From: Vogesella indigofera
Lineage (GTDB): Bacteria > Pseudomonadota > Gammaproteobacteria > Burkholderiales > Chromobacteriaceae
Assembly (NCBI RefSeq): GCF_003633895.1
Contig: NZ_RBID01000003.1
Location: forward strand, 1 to 55,337
Reading direction: 5' to 3'
DNA: 55,337 nt
Shown here: piece after piece, positions 34,478 through 44,030 of the stretch
Layout of the letters: every line of letters starts with the position of its first letter
Position numbering within the stretch: the first letter of the stretch is position 1
Translations under genes and position numbers: made by a program
Notes under the pieces: model-generated
What the model saw: the letters and a program-made list of their open reading frames with translations, nothing else
Told to the model about the DNA's origin: nothing
The model's database searches: none

Positions 34478-35436
34478 CCGAAGCCCACAGCAGCCACAGC
34501 TTTACCCCTGTCGACAACGAACGCCTGTCCCGCCTGTGCGGCGCACTGGATGAGAACCTGAAACAGATCGAAACCGGGCTGGATGTCAGCATCCAGCGCC
34601 GCGGCGAGCAGTTCAGCCTGCGCGGCGAGCAGGCCGCCCGCGCGCTTGGCCTGCTGCAGCGTTTCTATGCGCTGGCGGAAAAACGCGAGCTGTCGGTGCA
34701 GGACATCCAGCTGGGGCTGGTCGAGGCACGGCAGGACAACCCGCAGGACGGGCTGGACGACACCCCGACCCTGCACACCCGCCGCCGCGACCTGAAAGGC
34801 CGCACCCCGCGCCAGAGCCGCTACATCCAGGCCATCTTCAGCCACGACATCACCTTCGGCATCGGCCCGGCCGGTACCGGCAAGACCTATCTCGCCGTAG
34901 CCTGCGCGGTGGACGCCATGGAGCGCGACGCGGTGAAACGCATCGTGCTGGTGCGCCCGGCGGTGGAAGCCGGTGAAAAACTGGGCTTCCTGCCCGGTGA
35001 TCTGGCGCAGAAGGTCGATCCCTACCTGCGCCCGCTATACGACGCGCTGTACGACCTGATGGGTTTCGACAAGGTCGCCAAGCTGTTCGAGAAGAACCTG
35101 ATCGAGATCGCGCCGCTGGCCTATATGCGCGGCCGCACGCTGAACAACGCCTTCATCATCCTCGACGAGGCGCAAAACACCACGCCGGAGCAGATGAAGA
35201 TGTTCCTCACCCGCATCGGCTTCGGCTCGCGCGCGGTGATCACCGGCGACGTGACCCAGATCGACCTCGCCCGCCACCAGAAGAGCGGCCTAGTCGAGGT
35301 CGAGCGTATCCTGAGCCAGGTGCGCGGCATCCATTTCCACCATTTCCAGAGCGACGACGTGGTGCGCCACCCGCTGGTGCAGAAAATCGTCGACGCCTAC
35401 GACCGTTACCAGATCCAAGAAGATGAAGACCGCTAA
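34474..35436 (+). CDS. ybeZ: PhoH-like ATPase YbeZ
   Basis: 320 residues. A basic N-terminal RNA-binding-like region precedes the PhoH ATPase with Walker A GPAGTGKT at 131-138 and Walker [10 protein letters not shown], then [20 protein letters not shown]. YbeZ works with the endonuclease YbeY in rRNA maturation, and its gene directly precedes and overlaps ybeY here. The start at 34474 overlaps the lipoprotein stop (ATGA); an in-frame ATG at 34447 is the alternative, adding nine residues. Confidence 0.9.
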   Translation: MTEAHSSHSFTPVDNERLSRLCGALDENLKQIETGLDVSIQRRGEQFSLRGEQAARALGLLQRFYALAEKRELSVQDIQLGLVEARQDNPQDGLDDTPTLHTRRRDLKGRTPRQSRYIQAIFSHDITFGIGPAGTGKTYLAVACAVDAMERDAVKRIVLVRPAVEAGEKLGFLPGDLAQKVDPYLRPLYDALYDLMGFDKVAKLFEKNLIEIAPLAYMRGRTLNNAFIILDEAQNTTPEQMKMFLTRIGFGSRAVITGDVTQIDLARHQKSGLVEVERILSQVRGIHFHHFQSDDVVRHPLVQKIVDAYDRYQIQEDEDR

Positions 35437-35932
35437 ACGCAATCAAGTACTGCAAAGGTTGGCCGCACGGCTGGACCTGACCCTCGAAGACCGGCTGGAA
35501 GCCGAACAGGCGCTGCCAGAAGGCAAACAGTGGCGCCGCTGGTGCCAGGCCGCGCTGCAGCGCGACGTGCACAAGGCCCAGATTTCGCTGCTAGTGGTCG
35601 ACGAGGCCGAAGGCCGCGCGCTGAACCGCGACTACCGTGGCAAGGACTACGCCACCAACGTGCTGAGCTTCGCGCTGAACGAGGGCGACACCGTCGCCGG
35701 CATGCCGCTATTCGGCGATCTGGTGTTCTGCGCGCCGGTGGTGGCACGCGAGGCCGCCGAGCAGGGCAAGCGCCTGGACGCACACTACGCCCACCTCGTG
35801 GTGCACGGCATGCTGCACCTGCAGGGCTTCGATCACGAAGCCGACGACGAGGCCGAGGCGATGGAAGCGCTTGAAACCGTCATCCTCGGCAAGTTAGGCT
35901 ATGCCGATCCTTACGCCGCAGAGAAATCCTGA
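35423..35932 (+). CDS. ybeY: Endoribonuclease YbeY
   Basis: 169 residues. The zinc site HGMLHLQGFDH places H128, H132 and H138; RDYRGKDYATNVLSF is the preceding conserved segment with the catalytic arginine. YbeY trims the 3' end of 16S rRNA and takes part in ribosome quality control. It overlaps ybeZ by 14 nt. A 13-mer copy falls in the N-terminal coding region (QRLAARLDL). Confidence 0.95.
   Translation: MKTAKRNQVLQRLAARLDLTLEDRLEAEQALPEGKQWRRWCQAALQRDVHKAQISLLVVDEAEGRALNRDYRGKDYATNVLSFALNEGDTVAGMPLFGDLVFCAPVVAREAAEQGKRLDAHYAHLVVHGMLHLQGFDHEADDEAEAMEALETVILGKLGYADPYAAEKS
35455..35467 (+). repeat. 13-mer repeat copy (exact)
   Basis: AAGGTTGGCCGCA near the start of ybeY, in the variable N-terminal part. 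Confidence 0.8.
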
Positions 35933-35941
35933 CCCGACACC

Positions 35942-36784
35942 ATGGACGACTATTCCAGTAAACCCGCGCCCAACTGGTTCGAGCGCCTGCTCAACCGCTT
36001 TACCCACGAACCGGAAGACCGCGAAGAGCTGGTTTCCCAGCTGCATGCCGCCTTCGAGCGCAATGTGCTGGACGCCGAAGCGCTGTCGATGATCGAAGGC
36101 GTGCTGTCCTTCTCCGAGCGCACCGTGCGCGAGGTGATGGTGCAGCGCAGCCAGATGGACGTGATCCGCCTGTCCGAGCCGATGGAAAAGCTGCTGTCGC
36201 ACGTGATCGAGGCCGGCCATTCGCGCTTCCCGGTGATCGGCGAGGACAAGGACGACGTGCAGGGCATCCTGCTGAGCAAGGACCTGCTGCGCTACTTCCT
36301 GACGCCCAACGATTTCGACCTGCAAAAGACGCTGCGCCCGGTGGTGTTCGTGCCGGAGAGCAAGCGCCTCGACGGCCTGCTGCGCGAATTCCGCGCCACC
36401 AAGACGCACATGGCGATCGTGGTCGACGAATACGGCGGCGTGTCCGGGCTGATCACCATCGAGGACGTGCTGGAAGTGATCGTCGGCGACATCGACGACG
36501 AGCACGACCTGATCGAATCGGAAGACGACATCGTGCCGGTGCGCGGCGAACGCTACCGCGTGCTGGCCACCACCAGCATCGACGACTTCAACGACTTCTT
36601 CGAATGCGCGCTGCCGGACGACGAGGTCGACACCATCGGCGGCCTGGTCACCGCCAATCTCGGCTACGTGCCGGTACGCGGCGAAGGCCTGCAGCTGCAG
36701 GACTGGCATTTCACCGTGATCCGCGCCGACAGCCGCCGGCTGCAGGCGCTGCTGGTCGAGCGCCGTCCGCAGGCAGACCGCTAG
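35942..36784 (+). CDS. corC: HlyC/CorC family protein YbeX (CorC)
   Basis: 280 residues, soluble member of the family. After a short N-terminal helical region come a paired CBS domain (VREVMVQRSQMDVIRLSEPMEKLLSHVIEAGHSRFPVIG; HMAIVVDEYGGVSGLITIEDVLEVIVGDIDDEHD) and the CorC/HlyC C-terminal domain. E. coli YbeX has been linked to Mg2+/Co2+ efflux and to ribosome metabolism; its place between ybeY and lnt is conserved. ATG at 35942, 9 bp after ybeY. Confidence 0.9.
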   Translation: MDDYSSKPAPNWFERLLNRFTHEPEDREELVSQLHAAFERNVLDAEALSMIEGVLSFSERTVREVMVQRSQMDVIRLSEPMEKLLSHVIEAGHSRFPVIGEDKDDVQGILLSKDLLRYFLTPNDFDLQKTLRPVVFVPESKRLDGLLREFRATKTHMAIVVDEYGGVSGLITIEDVLEVIVGDIDDEHDLIESEDDIVPVRGERYRVLATTSIDDFNDFFECALPDDEVDTIGGLVTANLGYVPVRGEGLQLQDWHFTVIRADSRRLQALLVERRPQADR

Positions 36785-38299
36785 ATGCTGCGTACCTTCG
36801 GCTATTTGCTGCTGGTGCTGCTGGCCGGCGCCGCCACCGTGTTCGCCTTCGCCCCCTACCGCCTGTTCCTGCTGATGCCACTGCTGCTGGCGCTGCTGCT
36901 GGAGCTGGTGCAACGTTGGCCGCAACGCGCCTTCCTGCTCGGCTACGGCTGGGCGCTGGCTGCCTATACCAGCAATTTCTACTGGATCTACATCAGCCTG
37001 CACGATATCGGCGGCATGCCGGCGCCGATGGCCGGCGCCATGACCTTGCTGCTACCGGCCTGGCTGGCGCTGTTCCCTGCGCTGGCGGTGTGGCTGGCCT
37101 GCCGCATCGGCACCAACAGCGCCAGCCTCTGGCTGCTGCTGTTCCCGGCGTTGTGGACACTGGGCGAGTGGCTGCGCAGCTGGATGCTGACCGGCTTCCC
37201 GTGGGGCGCCATCGGCTACAGCCAGATCACCGAAAGCCCGCTCGCCGGCCTGGCCGCCGTCACCGGCATCCACGGCGTCACCTATGCCGTGGCGCTGTCC
37301 GCCGCCATCCTCGTGCTGCTGCCGCGCTGGCGCCGCCTGCCGCAGCTGGCACTGCTGGGGCTGGCCACCGCGCTGTGGGGCGGCGGCGCCTGGCTGCAGC
37401 AACAACAGTGGACCCAAGCCAGCGGCAAGCCGCTGGCGGTGTCGCTGCTGCAGGGCAATATCCCGCAATCGCTGAAATGGGATCCGGCCACCTTCGAGCT
37501 GACACTGAGCACCTACTACCGCATGGTGGCCAGCGCGCCGCCGTCCGACCTGCTTCTGCTGCCGGAAACCGCACTGCCGGTGTTCCTCGACGACCTCCCC
37601 TCCGGCTACCTGACCATGATCAACGGTGACGCCAGCCGCCGCCAGGCGACGCTGATCACCGGCATTCCGCGCCGCACCGACGACGGCAGTGGCTATCTCA
37701 ATGCGGTGGTGGCGCTGAACGATCCGGCGCAGCCCTACTACGCCAAGAACCATCTGGTGCCGTTCGGCGAGTTCATCCCGCTGCCGGCGGTGACCGGCTG
37801 GATCTACCGTTTCATGGACATGCCGCTATCCGGCTTCAGCCGCGGCGGCGACAGCCAGGCCCCGCTGGCGGTGGCCGACCAGCGCATCGCCTTCAACATC
37901 TGCTACGAGGACGGTTTCGGCGAGGAGCTGATCGGCCCCGCCGCCGGTGCCACCATGCTTGCCAACGTCAGCAATCTGGCCTGGTTCGGCAGCAGCAACG
38001 CGATGAGCCAGCAGCTGCAGCTGTCGCAGGCGCGGGTACTGGAAACCGGGCGCCCAATGCTGCGCGCCACCAATACCGGCATGACCGCGGTGATCGATGC
38101 CGGCGGCGAAGTGCAGACCGTGGCGGCGCCGGACACGCGGCAGACGCTGACGGCACGGGTACAGGGCCGCAGCGGGCTGACCCCATACATGCGCTACGGC
38201 AATGCGCCGGTGTTGTGGGGCTGCGTGGCGCTGCTGCTGGCCGGCATCGCACTGCATGGCTGGCAGCGTTACCGGCGTCAGTTGCCGGCCGCGGCATGA
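36785..38299 (+). CDS. lnt: Apolipoprotein N-acyltransferase
   Basis: 504 residues. Six or more N-terminal membrane helices (1-205) are followed by a periplasmic nitrilase-fold domain with the catalytic triad E261 (LLPETALP), K321 (YAKNHLVPFGEF) and C373 (NICYEDGFGEE), and a last helix near the C-terminus. It adds the third acyl chain to diacylated lipoproteins in the inner membrane. It begins directly after the corC stop codon and ends the operon at the terminator at 38302. An AACGTT motif variant lies at 36912. Confidence 0.95.
   Translation: MLRTFGYLLLVLLAGAATVFAFAPYRLFLLMPLLLALLLELVQRWPQRAFLLGYGWALAAYTSNFYWIYISLHDIGGMPAPMAGAMTLLLPAWLALFPALAVWLACRIGTNSASLWLLLFPALWTLGEWLRSWMLTGFPWGAIGYSQITESPLAGLAAVTGIHGVTYAVALSAAILVLLPRWRRLPQLALLGLATALWGGGAWLQQQQWTQASGKPLAVSLLQGNIPQSLKWDPATFELTLSTYYRMVASAPPSDLLLLPETALPVFLDDLPSGYLTMINGDASRRQATLITGIPRRTDDGSGYLNAVVALNDPAQPYYAKNHLVPFGEFIPLPAVTGWIYRFMDMPLSGFSRGGDSQAPLAVADQRIAFNICYEDGFGEELIGPAAGATMLANVSNLAWFGSSNAMSQQLQLSQARVLETGRPMLRATNTGMTAVIDAGGEVQTVAAPDTRQTLTARVQGRSGLTPYMRYGNAPVLWGCVALLLAGIALHGWQRYRRQLPAAA
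36912..36924 (+). repeat. 13-mer repeat variant (12 of 13)
   Basis: AACGTTGGCCGCA in lnt, in the loop between the first membrane segments (VQRWPQRAF). Confidence 0.5.
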
Positions 38300-38301
38300 A
38301 C

Positions 38302-38332
38302 AAAGCCCGACGCACTGCGTCGGGCTTTTTTT
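38302..38332 (+). terminator. Terminator after lnt
   Basis: AAAGCCCGACGCA/TGCGTCGGGCTTT stem followed by seven or more T, 3 bp after the lnt stop codon. Confidence 0.95.
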
Positions 38333-38339
38333 ATTGCAC

Positions 38340-38373
38340 ACAAGGTTGGCCGCAAGCCTGCGGCCAACCTTGT
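38340..38373. repeat. Inverted pair of the 13-mer (15-bp stem)
   Basis: ACAAGGTTGGCCGCA and TGCGGCCAACCTTGT face each other across AGCC, giving a 15-bp perfect stem in the gap between convergent lnt and the chemoreceptor gene. It lacks a T-run but would stop or protect the leftward chemoreceptor transcript. Exact 13-mers at 38342-38354 and 38359-38371. Confidence 0.8.
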
Positions 38374-38380
38374 CGTCTTG

Positions 38381-40021
38381 TCACACGTGGAAGCGCGACA
38401 CCATCTGCCGCAGATTGCCGGTCAGGCCGTGCAGCTCGCCGATGGCACCGGAGGTGTGACCAGCGGCCTCGGCGTTCTGTGCCGCCGCCTGCGCGATCTG
38501 CTCGACGTGACGGGTGATTTCCTCGCTGGCGTGGCCCTGCTCCGACAGTGCCTGCGAAATGTCATTCACCACCGCCACCACGCCGCCGGCGCTGTCGCGG
38601 ATCTGGCGGATCGACTCGCCGCCCTTCTCCGCCAGCGCCAGCCCGGATTTCACCCGCTCCACCGCCTCTTCCATATTGCTGCGCGATGCCTCGGAGCCGT
38701 TCTGGATCTCGCGGATCATCACCGCGATCTCCTGCGTCGCCTGGCCGGTGCGCTCCGACAGCTTGCGTACCTCGTCGGCGACCACGGCAAAGCCGCGGCC
38801 CAGCTCGCCGGCCCGCGCCGCCTCGATCGCCGCGTTCAGTGCCAGCAGGTTGGTCTGGTCGGCGATGTCCTTGATCACCTGCATGATGGTGGAGATGGTC
38901 TGCGTCTTGCTAACCAGGTCGCCGATGGTCAGCGCCGCCTGATCCACCGATTCGTTGATGCGGTGCATCTCGTCCACCGCGCGCGAGATCACCTCACCGC
39001 CGCTATGCGACAGCTGCCCGGAGCTGGCCGATACCGCGTGCGCGTGACTGGCCAGTTCGGAGATCTGCTTGATGCTGGCGGTCAGCTCCTCGATCGAGGC
39101 CGCCATGTCGCTGGCGGCGCGGCTTTGCTGCTCGGAACCGGTGGCCACCGCGGTGGCACTGCCGGAAATATTGCCGGCCATGCCGGTCAGGCTGTGGCTG
39201 CTGTCGGCGATGCCGCCGACCAGTTCGCGCAGGTGCTGCTGCATGTCGGCCACCGCCGCCAGCAGGCTGTCCTTGTCGCTGGCCGCCACCGGCACCGCGA
39301 CATTGAGCTGGCCCTGGGCGATCTGCCGCACCACGTCGCGCGTCAGCGCCGGCTCGCCGCCCAGCTGCTGCATCACGCTGCGGCGGGTCAGGTAGCCGAT
39401 CAGCACCACCAGCAGCAGCGCGACAAAGATCTCGGCGAACAGCAGCAGCGCGGTATTGCGCAGCGCCAGCGCCACGTCGTCAAGATAGATACCGGTACCG
39501 ACCACCCAGCCCCACTTGCCGCTGGTGGCGAGGTAGGACAGCTTAGGCTGCGGCTGGTCGAAACCCGGCTTGTCCCACACGTAGGACACGAAATTGCGGC
39601 CGTTACCGTCGCGCACCGCTGTCTCGAACAGCTCACCGAGGTTGACGCCGGTCGGGTCCTTGATGGTTTTCAGGTTGGTGCCGGCCAGCTGCGGCTTGGC
39701 GCCGTGCGCCACCCACACCCAACCGGGATCAAAGGCAAAGAAATACTCGCGCTCGTCGTAGCGCATGCTGTTGAGTACGGTAATCGCCTGCTGCTTGGCA
39801 TCGGCCTCGGACAGCTTGCCGGCTGCGGCCATCTCCTCGTACCCCTTGATCAGGGTGACCGCGCTCTCGACCAGGTTACGCACCTTGGCCTCGCGGTCGG
39901 CGTACAGCGAGGCACGCTCGAAGTACAGCGTGATGCCGCCAATGATACAGAGCAGCACAGCTACCAGTACCACCTGCAATTGCAAACGTCGCCTCAATGA
40001 CATCGTTCCCTTACTGCTCAT
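38381..40021 (-). CDS. Methyl-accepting chemotaxis protein with Cache sensor
   Basis: 546 residues. First membrane helix at about 14-34, a periplasmic single-Cache (sCache_2-type) domain (35-188; EREYFFAFDPGWVWVAHG...GTGIYLDD), second helix at about 190-212, HAMP, and a long cytoplasmic signalling coiled coil with the invariant hairpin tip IADQTNLLALNAAIEAARAGELGRGFAVVADEVRKLSERT. It reports ligand binding to CheA/CheW. The C-terminus lacks a CheR-tethering pentapeptide. ATG at 40021 has AAGGAGAG upstream. The ligand is unknown. Confidence 0.9.
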   Translation of the reverse strand: MSSKGTMSLRRRLQLQVVLVAVLLCIIGGITLYFERASLYADREAKVRNLVESAVTLIKGYEEMAAAGKLSEADAKQQAITVLNSMRYDEREYFFAFDPGWVWVAHGAKPQLAGTNLKTIKDPTGVNLGELFETAVRDGNGRNFVSYVWDKPGFDQPQPKLSYLATSGKWGWVVGTGIYLDDVALALRNTALLLFAEIFVALLLVVLIGYLTRRSVMQQLGGEPALTRDVVRQIAQGQLNVAVPVAASDKDSLLAAVADMQQHLRELVGGIADSSHSLTGMAGNISGSATAVATGSEQQSRAASDMAASIEELTASIKQISELASHAHAVSASSGQLSHSGGEVISRAVDEMHRINESVDQAALTIGDLVSKTQTISTIMQVIKDIADQTNLLALNAAIEAARAGELGRGFAVVADEVRKLSERTGQATQEIAVMIREIQNGSEASRSNMEEAVERVKSGLALAEKGGESIRQIRDSAGGVVAVVNDISQALSEQGHASEEITRHVEQIAQAAAQNAEAAGHTSGAIGELHGLTGNLRQMVSRFHV

Positions 40022-40131
40022 CGCTACTCTCCTTGTCGTTTTATGTCGCCGTGTGGGCCGGCGTGCTTATTTAGTATCACTTTATGTAAACCACCACTAG
40101 AGCAATTGCCCTTTTTAAAGCATTTAACCAG

Positions 40132-40156
40132 AAAAAAACCCGGCCTGGGCCGGGCA
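40132..40156 (-). terminator. Terminator downstream of the dehydrogenase remnant
   Basis: Read leftward: GCCCGGCCCAGGCCGGG followed by seven T. It sits about 40 bp after the last recognisable codons of the mmsA remnant, as expected for the former gene's terminator. Confidence 0.75.
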
Positions 40157-40194
40157 AAACAGCGATAGCGGGTAATCCCTCATCATGGACAGGG

Positions 40195-40530
40195 TTATCT
40201 CATCATCGCCATCACCAATTCGGCGCTCGCTTATCCGGACTGCGCGTGGCAAGGATCTGCATGCGGCGAGAGAAGTCCCCCTTACGGGCCGTGCCCGTGC
40301 TGGTCGCCGAATAGTGACGCCACGCCGCCAAAGCGGTGGCACACCATCGGCAGCGGGATCGGAAGATCGACCCCGATCATGCCGACCTGGATGCGGCCAC
40401 CTAACTCGCGCGCTACCGTCACGGGGCGGGTAAAGATGTTGCTGTCGCTGCCATACTGGTGCGCGTTGAGCAGCGGCACCGTACTATCGAAATCGGGCAG
40501 CCATGCCACTCACACCACCGGCAGGATGCG
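40195..40530 (-). pseudogene. Remnant of methylmalonate-semialdehyde dehydrogenase (mmsA), C-terminal part
   Basis: The minus strand from about 40506 reads DFDSTVPLLNAHQYGSDSNIFTRP and VGMIGVDLPIPLPM, then FGGVASLFGDQHGHGP, which lines up with the C-terminus of CoA-acylating aldehyde dehydrogenases of the MmsA type (...INANPYGNGTAIFT..., VGVNVPIPVPM, SLFGDLHMHGP). An in-frame stop interrupts the upstream side (ILPVV-stop-VAWLP), and a frameshift precedes the final AELVMAMMR-stop. The N-terminal two thirds, including the catalytic cysteine, are not visible. The gene is clearly dead. Confidence 0.65.
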
Positions 40531-40936
40531 GGCAGGACCAACTAATAGGGACAGGGAACTACGATCAGTCTGTAGAGATGAGCTGCAGGCCGGGGCTGGA
40601 TCTGCAGAAAATGATTCCGCGTCTTGTGCGAGACAGCGGACCAGCGGCGGCTACGCTGACCGAGGGCCGGCTACCGTGACACACATGCCGCCCCCAATGC
40701 TGCAATCAGCACATAGCCAGCACCGCTGCTGGCATGAATTGTCTTAGGCGACACGGAATCGCATGCCGTGTGCTGCCGCATCACCTAGCATGCAGTAGCC
40801 CACAATAACACCGACGGCTGCGTCTACTTTTCACACTCAGCGACCAGCGTTGGCAACTACACAATGTGCAGGCAATGGCCGAAGCATCAGCTACAGCAGG
40901 CGGCAACAGTGCGGGAGTCATCTAAGTGGCGAGGGC
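40531..40936. other. Gene-free stretch between mmsA remnant and rplQ
   Basis: About 400 bp with no ORF I can support and stops in all frames. It may be further decayed mmsA or an older insertion; I cannot align it to anything. No 13-mer copy occurs here. Confidence 0.4.
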
Positions 40937-40937
40937 A

Positions 40938-40968
40938 ATAAAAAAGCCGGCTTGCGCCGGCTTTTTTA
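40938..40968 (-). terminator. Terminator of the alpha ribosomal operon
   Basis: AAAAAAGCCGGC-TTGC-GCCGGCTTTTTT: stem with T-runs on both strands, 12 bp after the rplQ stop. Confidence 0.9.
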
Positions 40969-40979
40969 CTTGAAGCAGC

Positions 40980-41369
40980 TTATTCAGCGGCTTCTACTGC
41001 AACTGCTTCTTCTGCACGATCCACCAGTTCAACCAGTGCCATCGGAGCGTTGTCGCCCTGACGGAAGCCGTACTTCAGAATACGCACATAGCCACCATTG
41101 CGGTTAGCAAAACGTGGGCCGAGTTCGTCAAACAGTTTTACAACCATTTCACGATCACGAGTGCGGTCAAAAGCCAGACGACGGTTGGCCAGCGATGGCT
41201 TCTTACCCAGGGTAATCAGCGGCTCGGCGACACGGCGCAGTTCTTTGGCCTTTGGCAGAGTAGTCACGATCACTTCGTGACGCAGCAACGAGTTAGCCAT
41301 GTTGCGAAGCATCGCAAGACGGTGGCTGCTCGTACGGTTCAATTTACGATTACTGTTACGATGACGCAT
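40980..41369 (-). CDS. rplQ: 50S ribosomal protein L17
   Basis: 129 residues; [46 protein letters not shown] is the L17 signature. Last gene of the rpsM-rpsK-rpsD-rpoA-rplQ operon, 22 bp after rpoA. The Ala/Glu-rich tail ([11 protein letters not shown]) is slightly longer than in E. coli. Confidence 0.97.
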   Translation of the reverse strand: MRHRNSNRKLNRTSSHRLAMLRNMANSLLRHEVIVTTLPKAKELRRVAEPLITLGKKPSLANRRLAFDRTRDREMVVKLFDELGPRFANRNGGYVRILKYGFRQGDNAPMALVELVDRAEEAVAVEAAE

Positions 41370-41391
41370 TTTAGTGTCCTTTTATCCCGAC

Positions 41392-42375
41392 TTACGGCTT
41401 CTCAAGACCAGCCGGTGGCCAGTTCTCAAGTTTCATGCCAAGGGTCAGGCCTTTAGAAGCGAGAACTTCCTTGATCTCATTCAGAGACTTGCGACCAAGG
41501 TTCGGAGTCTTCAGCAGCTCGGTTTCCGTACGCTGAATGAGATCACCGATGTAGTAAATGTTCTCTGCCTTCAGACAGTTGGCGGAACGTACCGTAAGTT
41601 CGAGATCGTCAACCGGACGCAGCAAGATCGGATCGATCGGCGGCGCCTTTTCAACGATTTCCTCAACTGCGGTGCCTTGCAAGTCTGCAAAAATCGACAG
41701 CTGATCAACCAGGATTCGGGCAGCAATACGCACTGCTTCTTCCGGCTCGATCACGCCATTGGTCTCGATGTCCAGCACCAGACGGTCAAGGTCTGTGCGC
41801 TGCTCCACACGGGCGCTCTCAACATTGAAGCTGCAGCGGTTCACCGGGGAGAACGAAGCATCGAGCTGGATGGTGCCGATGGTACGGTTGTCATCATGGC
41901 TGATGCGGGCGGAAACTGGCTGATAGCCACGGCCCTTCTCAACTTTGACTTCCATATCAATCTTGCCGCCAACCGACAGGTTGCAGATGACGTGATCAGG
42001 GTTGATCACCTCAACATCGTGCGGCAATTCCAGATCACCAGCCAGGACAGGGCCTTCACCTTCCTTTTTCAGGGAAAGAATGACACTGTCACGACCATGC
42101 AGTTTGAGTACTACACCCTTCAGGTTCAGAAGAATGTCGACGACATCCTCCCGAACACCGTCAAGAGCGGAATACTCATGCAAAACGCCAGCAATAGTAA
42201 CTTCGGTCGGTGCGTAACCAGGCATCGACGAGAGCAGGATCCGGCGCAGGGCGTTACCCAGAGTATGGGCATAACCACGCTCGAACGGCTCCATCGACAC
42301 ACGGGCGTGTGTAGCCGAAACCGGCTGCACATCGATCAAACGCGGTTTCAGAAATTCCGAAGCGCTGTTTTGCAT
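41392..42375 (-). CDS. rpoA: RNA polymerase alpha subunit
   Basis: 327 residues from the ATG at 42375 ([12 protein letters not shown]), 8 nt after AAGGA; an ATG two codons earlier is also in frame. The N-terminal dimerisation domain ([17 protein letters not shown]) and the C-terminal DNA-binding domain ([50 protein letters not shown]) are complete. The sequence is close to the Neisseria protein, down to the C-terminal GLEKP, which supports the taxonomic placement. Confidence 0.97.
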   Translation of the reverse strand: MQNSASEFLKPRLIDVQPVSATHARVSMEPFERGYAHTLGNALRRILLSSMPGYAPTEVTIAGVLHEYSALDGVREDVVDILLNLKGVVLKLHGRDSVILSLKKEGEGPVLAGDLELPHDVEVINPDHVICNLSVGGKIDMEVKVEKGRGYQPVSARISHDDNRTIGTIQLDASFSPVNRCSFNVESARVEQRTDLDRLVLDIETNGVIEPEEAVRIAARILVDQLSIFADLQGTAVEEIVEKAPPIDPILLRPVDDLELTVRSANCLKAENIYYIGDLIQRTETELLKTPNLGRKSLNEIKEVLASKGLTLGMKLENWPPAGLEKP

Positions 42376-42398
42376 AGTCATTCCTTAAGAGCTAGCGA

Positions 42399-43019
42399 TT
42401 ACTTGGAGTAATATTCCACAACGAGCTGCTCGTTGATATCGCTAGACAGCTCGGAACGCTCAGGAGCAGTCTTGAAGACACCTTCCATCTTCTTGCTGTC
42501 AACAGCAACCCACGAAGGGAAGCCGATTTGCTCGGCCAGCGCCAAGCCTTCCTGAATACGCACTTGCTTCTTGGACTTTTCGCGAATAGCAACAACGTCG
42601 CCTGCTTTCACTTGGAAAGAAGGAATATTCACAATCTGACCATTCACAGTGATTGCCTTGTGGCTAACCAGCTGACGTGCTTCAGCACGGGTGGAACCAA
42701 AACCCATGCGATAAACAACGTTGTCCAGACGAGCTTCAAGGATCTTCAGCAGGTTTTCACCGGTGGAGCCTTGACGACGAGCTGCTTCAGCAAAGTACTT
42801 ACGGAATTGACGTTCCATAATGCCGTAAATACGACGAACTTTCTGCTTTTCACGCAGCTGTACACCATAGTCAGACAGACGACCTTTTTTCGCGCCGTGC
42901 TGACCAGGAGGGGTATCAAGCTTACACTTGGAATCAAGTGCGCGACGGGCACTCTTCAGGAAGAGGTCAGTCCCTTCGCGACGAGCAAGCTTACATTTTG
43001 GGCCAATATAACGTGCCAT
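42399..43019 (-). CDS. rpsD: 30S ribosomal protein S4
   Basis: 206 residues; [21 protein letters not shown] start, S4 RNA-binding domain with [30 protein letters not shown]. Only two cysteines (C9, C32), so the zinc-free type. In gammaproteobacteria S4 represses the alpha operon; that control is not tested here. Confidence 0.97.
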   Translation of the reverse strand: MARYIGPKCKLARREGTDLFLKSARRALDSKCKLDTPPGQHGAKKGRLSDYGVQLREKQKVRRIYGIMERQFRKYFAEAARRQGSTGENLLKILEARLDNVVYRMGFGSTRAEARQLVSHKAITVNGQIVNIPSFQVKAGDVVAIREKSKKQVRIQEGLALAEQIGFPSWVAVDSKKMEGVFKTAPERSELSSDINEQLVVEYYSK

Positions 43020-43037
43020 GTTCTCAGACTCTCCGGA

Positions 43038-43433
43038 TTAGATACGACGTTTCTTGGGAGGGCGACATCCGTTATGTGGTACCGGAGTCACGTCGGAGAT
43101 GCTGGTAACTTTGAAGCCAAGGGCGTTCAGGGCACGCACGGAGGATTCACGACCAGGGCCTGGGCCCTTGATACGAACCTCAAGGTTCTTTACACCATAT
43201 TCTTGGGCAACTTTACCAGCGTGCTCTGCAGCTACCTGAGCTGCAAACGGTGTACTTTTACGCGAGCCTTTAAAACCAGCACCGCCGGAGGTAGCCCAAG
43301 ACAAAGCATTCCCTTGACGGTCAGTGATGGTGATGATGGTGTTATTAAAGGAAGCGTGAACGTGGACGATGCCATCGCTTACGCTTTTGCGTACCTTTTT
43401 GCGTACACGCACTGCTGTGTTTGCTTTAGCCAT
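43038..43433 (-). CDS. rpsK: 30S ribosomal protein S11
   Basis: 131 residues; [46 protein letters not shown] and the C-terminal [18 protein letters not shown] are the S11 signatures. Between rpsM (15 bp) and rpsD (18 bp) in the usual order. Confidence 0.97.
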   Translation of the reverse strand: MAKANTAVRVRKKVRKSVSDGIVHVHASFNNTIITITDRQGNALSWATSGGAGFKGSRKSTPFAAQVAAEHAGKVAQEYGVKNLEVRIKGPGPGRESSVRALNALGFKVTSISDVTPVPHNGCRPPKKRRI

Positions 43434-43448
43434 TATCTATGTTCCTTA

Positions 43449-43811
43449 TTACTTCTTGCCGGCGATCGGCTTGCGCGGACCCTTACGGGTGCGTGCATTC
43501 GTGCGGGTGCGCTGACCACGGCAAGGCAGACCGCGACGATGGCGGAAACCGCGATAAGAACCCATGTCCATCAAACGCTTGATGCTCATGGTAATTTCGC
43601 GACGCAGGTCACCTTCAACAGTGAACTTGCTGACTTCTACACGCAGAGATTCCATCTCGGCTTCGGTCAAATCCTTGATCTTGGAAGAAGGATTAACGCT
43701 CGCGGAAGCACAAATGAGCTTCGCACGAGTAGAACCGATGCCATAGATAGCCTGCAGGCCGATAACGGCATGCGCATGATTGGGGATGTTTACCCCTGCA
43801 ATACGGGCCAT
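43449..43811 (-). CDS. rpsM: 30S ribosomal protein S13
   Basis: 120 residues; [31 protein letters not shown] start and the [28 protein letters not shown] tail of S13. First gene of the alpha operon, with a candidate promoter just upstream (43850-43878). Confidence 0.97.
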   Translation of the reverse strand: MARIAGVNIPNHAHAVIGLQAIYGIGSTRAKLICASASVNPSSKIKDLTEAEMESLRVEVSKFTVEGDLRREITMSIKRLMDMGSYRGFRHRRGLPCRGQRTRTNARTRKGPRKPIAGKK

Positions 43812-43849
43812 TCTCTTTCCTTAAGCTTTACGAGCTTGAAAAGGTTGCG

Positions 43850-43878
43850 ATTGTAACATACGAAAACCTGGCTAACAA
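43850..43878 (-). promoter_or_regulatory. Candidate alpha-operon promoter
   Basis: Leftward -35 TTGTTA (43873-43878) and -10 TACAAT (43850-43855) with 17-bp spacer, upstream of rpsM. The -35 overlaps a small hairpin, GGCTAAC/GTTAGCC (43870-43887), that also covers the rpmJ stop codon. Confidence 0.55.
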
Positions 43879-43881
43879 ATG

Positions 43882-43995
43882 TTAGCCTTGTTTTTGTTTG
43901 TGACGCGGATCAGTGCAGATCACTCGTACCACACGATTGCGGCGAATGATTTTGCAGTTACGGCAAATTTTCTTTACCGAAGGTTGTACACGCAT
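43882..43995 (-). CDS. rpmJ: 50S ribosomal protein L36
   Basis: 37 residues: [20 protein letters not shown] start, with zinc ligands C11, C14, C27 and H32 intact, so this is the zinc-binding form. It lies between infA and rpsM, the usual place. Confidence 0.95.
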   Translation of the reverse strand: MRVQPSVKKICRNCKIIRRNRVVRVICTDPRHKQKQG

Positions 43996-44030
43996 TTCAG
44001 TTCCTTTCTATCTGAAAAGAGCAAGTGCGA

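Noticed and set aside
40850-41107. An 85-codon plus-strand ORF upstream of rplQ's end
   Set aside because: It crosses the ribosomal operon terminator and is antisense to rplQ; no support.
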